From the NCBI GenBank assembly GCA_903905685.1, contig CAIVHI010000180.1, positions 1-5,389 of the forward strand: a stretch of 5,389 bases of DNA, in the 5' to 3' direction. Position numbers and translations under genes: made by a program. Within the stretch, counting starts at the first letter, position 1. The number at the start of each line of letters is the position of its first letter. The notes under the pieces were generated by a model, which was given only the letters and a program-made list of their open reading frames with translations, ran no database searches and had not been told where the DNA came from. The stretch is from an uncultured Bacteroidota bacterium. Its GTDB lineage: Bacteria > Bacteroidota > Bacteroidia > Chitinophagales > Chitinophagaceae. Shown here piece by piece: positions 4,210 to 5,389 of this stretch.

Positions 4210-4728
4210 ATGGCAAAAACTAATTTTAACAGGGTAAAGGGTGGTGATTATGATCTTCATGAGAAGGTAGTAGCCATCAACCGCGTTGTGAAAACCACAA
4301 AGGGCGGCCGTGCGTTCAGTTTCTCTGCACTCGTTGTAGTAGGAAACGGTAACGGCGTGGTTGGCCACGGGTTGGGCAAAGCCAAAGAAGTTCAAGAAGC
4401 CATTACCAAGGGCATTGATGACGCCAAGAAGAACCTCATCAAAGTTCCCGTAATGCACGGCACCATTCCTCACGATCAATTGGCGAAAGAGGGTGCGGCC
4501 AAGGTGCTCATCAAACCGGCGGCTCACGGTACCGGCGTTATTGCGGGTGGCAGTATGCGTGCGGTGTTGGAAGCAGCTGGCATTACCGATGTTCTTTCCA
4601 AGTCATTGGGCTCTGCAAATCCCCACAACGTGGTGAAGGCTACCTTCAACGCCTTGGGTATGCTCCGCGAACCGGTGCAAGTTGCAAAGACCCGCAATGT
4701 CAACCTGAATAAAGTATTTAACGGATAA
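4210..4728 (+). CDS. rpsE: Small-subunit ribosomal protein S5 (uS5)
   Basis: I start this at ATG 4210, giving 172 residues (MAKTNFNRVKGG), about the usual S5 length. An in-frame GTG at 4180 would add ten residues unlike the family and cover a hairpin, so I rejected it. The N-terminal double-stranded-RNA-binding domain spans about residues 18-82, with NRVVKTTKGGRAFSFSALVV (24-43) and VGHGLGKAKEVQEAI (51-65). The C-terminal domain includes HGTGVIAGGSMRAVLEAAGI (106-125), DVLSKSLGSANPHNVVKA (127-144) and the end NLNKVFNG. S5 lies near the mRNA entry channel and is important for accuracy. The loop that carries spectinomycin-resistance changes in other bacteria (residues 27-34) looks complete. It follows rplR by 65 nt counted from the ATG. 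Confidence 0.97.
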   Translation: MAKTNFNRVKGGDYDLHEKVVAINRVVKTTKGGRAFSFSALVVVGNGNGVVGHGLGKAKEVQEAITKGIDDAKKNLIKVPVMHGTIPHDQLAKEGAAKVLIKPAAHGTGVIAGGSMRAVLEAAGITDVLSKSLGSANPHNVVKATFNALGMLREPVQVAKTRNVNLNKVFNG

Positions 4729-4731
4729 ATT

Positions 4732-4762
4732 GGAATTGCCGGAACCCAGGTTCCGGTTTTCC
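4732..4762 (+). terminator. Strong hairpin with T-run after rpsE (attenuator-like)
   Basis: CCGGAACC (4739-4746) is the perfect reverse complement of GGTTCCGG (4749-4756), realistically a 7-bp stem with the loop CCAG, followed by TTTT (4757-4760). This resembles a Rho-independent terminator with a short T-run. In addition GGAA (4732-4735) can pair with TTCC (4759-4762), which would tie up half of the T-run and give an extended hairpin. It begins 3 nt after the rpsE stop and ends 17 nt before rpmD, so full termination would cut off rpmD and rplO. Partial attenuation or an mRNA processing site is more plausible. Confidence 0.5.
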
Positions 4763-4779
4763 TATATAGTTACAGTATT

Positions 4780-4962
4780 ATGGCAAAGATTAAGATAACA
4801 CAGGTAAAGAGCGGCATCGACCGCATGGAACGCCAAAAAAGGACGCTCCGCGCTTTGGGTTTGAGGAAGATGCTTGCTACCGTTGAGGTAGAAGCGACTC
4901 CCCAAATACTCGGCATGGTAAGGGCAGTACACCATTTGGTGAAAGTTGAAGAAGTACAATAA
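4780..4962 (+). CDS. rpmD: Large-subunit ribosomal protein L30 (uL30)
   Basis: The product is 60 residues, normal for bacterial L30 (58-62). It begins MAKIKITQVKSGIDRMERQK, continues with the conserved TLRALGLRKM (residues 22-31) and ends TPQILGMVRAVHHLVKVEEVQ, the ferredoxin-like fold of the family. L30 is a small 50S surface protein in 23S domain II; some bacteria lack it, so its presence is informative. The ATG at 4780 lies 17 nt after a strong hairpin and has the leader GTTACAGTATT without a Shine-Dalgarno sequence. It is followed by rplO, its usual neighbour, after 60 nt. Identity is secure because size, motifs and position agree. Confidence 0.97.
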   Translation: MAKIKITQVKSGIDRMERQKRTLRALGLRKMLATVEVEATPQILGMVRAVHHLVKVEEVQ

Positions 4963-4977
4963 TCATTTTTCATTTTT

Positions 4978-5004
4978 TTGCGAGCGGTTTTACATTCCGC
5001 GCAA
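4978..5004 (+). other. Hairpin in the rpmD-rplO gap
   Basis: TTGC (4978-4981) pairs with GCAA (5001-5004) and GCGG (4984-4987) with CCGC (4997-5000), with a GA bulge and a 9-nt loop. A run of seven Ts (4973-4979) lies before the stem rather than after it, so it is not a + strand terminator. TTTTTTTG (4973-4980) is one base short of a TAnnTTTG -7 box but lacks a suitably spaced -33 element. Confidence 0.3.
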
Positions 5005-5022
5005 GTCTAAAAATCGTAGTTT

Positions 5023-5389
5023 ATGCAGTTGCACAATCTCAAGCCGGCAGCCGGCTCAGTAAAGAAACCCAAAAGGATAGGTCGTGGTGAAGGTAGCGGG
5101 CATGGCGGTACTGCAACCCGCGGTAACAAGGGTCAACAGGCCGATACCGGGTATCAGTCTAAGCGTGGTCACGAGGGTGGCCAGATGCCTATCCAACGCC
5201 GTATGCCTAAGAGAGGGTTCAAGAACCCTTTCCGTGTTGAATATAAAGTGTTCAACCTTGGCCAAATCGAGCTTTTGGTGGAAAAATACGGTATCAAGGA
5301 ATTCAACCTCGATACGTTGTATATGAATGGTCTTGTTGGGCGTACCGACTTGGTTAAGATTTTGGGAAGTGGCGAAATGAAAACTCCAC
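5023..5389 (+). CDS. rplO: Large-subunit ribosomal protein L15 (uL15), 5' part
   Basis: The frame opens at ATG 5023 and runs off the window, giving 122 complete codons; the usual length is about 145-150. The N-terminal Gly/Arg-rich extension is clear: MQLHNLKPAAGSVKKPKRIG (residues 1-20), GRGEGSGHGGTATRGNKG (20-37), then EGGQMPIQRRMPKRGFKN (51-68) and RVEYKVFNL. This arm threads into the 50S core rRNA and helps late assembly. The segment at 34-43 reads GNKGQQADTG, with Asp41 where relatives usually have a basic residue. The start follows AAAATCGTAGTTT and lacks a Shine-Dalgarno sequence. Downstream one expects secY, as in the standard spc operon, but it is outside the window. No stop or frameshift is seen. 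Confidence 0.97.
   Translation, partial: MQLHNLKPAAGSVKKPKRIGRGEGSGHGGTATRGNKGQQADTGYQSKRGHEGGQMPIQRRMPKRGFKNPFRVEYKVFNLGQIELLVEKYGIKEFNLDTLYMNGLVGRTDLVKILGSGEMKTP

Noticed and set aside
1..5389. A novel defence, mobile or biosynthetic system
   Set aside because: Every coding stretch is accounted for by the canonical ribosomal-protein order, with no interruption, foreign gene or repeat array.

Overview
The window is an interior piece of the universal S10-spc ribosomal-protein gene cluster of a bacterium. All genes lie on the + strand, in the order rplP (3' part) - rpmC - rpsQ - rplN - rplX - rplE - rpsN - rpsH - rplF - rplR - rpsE - rpmD - rplO (5' part). They encode L16, L29, S17, L14, L24, L5, S14, S8, L6, L18, S5, L30 and L15. 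Eleven genes are complete and two are cut by the window edges. No gene is foreign to this cluster, and there are no tRNAs, mobile elements, CRISPR arrays or hypothetical genes.

The organism is most likely a member of the Bacteroidota, probably Bacteroidales-like. The proteins resemble that group as I remember it (for example L14, the L5 segment at residues 133-150 and the S5 C-terminus). Eleven of the twelve visible starts lack a Shine-Dalgarno sequence and instead follow A/T-rich leaders, with A at -3 in ten of twelve. One intergenic region carries a perfect TAnnTTTG -7 box, the Bacteroidota sigma-A type. S14 is the long, zinc-free 89-residue form. Genus cannot be fixed by eye.

Layout: positions 1-306 hold the end of L16, then a 98-nt gap with a GC-rich hairpin. 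Positions 405-1274 hold rpmC, rpsQ and rplN, packed with 9-nt gaps. A 65-nt gap with the promoter-like box precedes rplX, which starts with GTG and overlaps rplE by one base. From rplE onward every gap is 43-97 nt, wide for such an operon, and several hold distinct hairpins. Two resemble intrinsic terminators: one after rpsH (3046-3067) and one after rpsE (4739-4760). No stretch longer than 100 nt lacks a gene.

The products all assemble into the two ribosomal subunits: S17, S14, S8 and S5 in the 30S, and L16, L29, L14, L24, L5, L6, L18, L30 and L15 in the 50S. Co-transcription would balance their supply. I see no new biological system here. What merits a second look is the series of structured gaps, the possible internal promoter and attenuators, and unusual loops in L24, L14 and L15.
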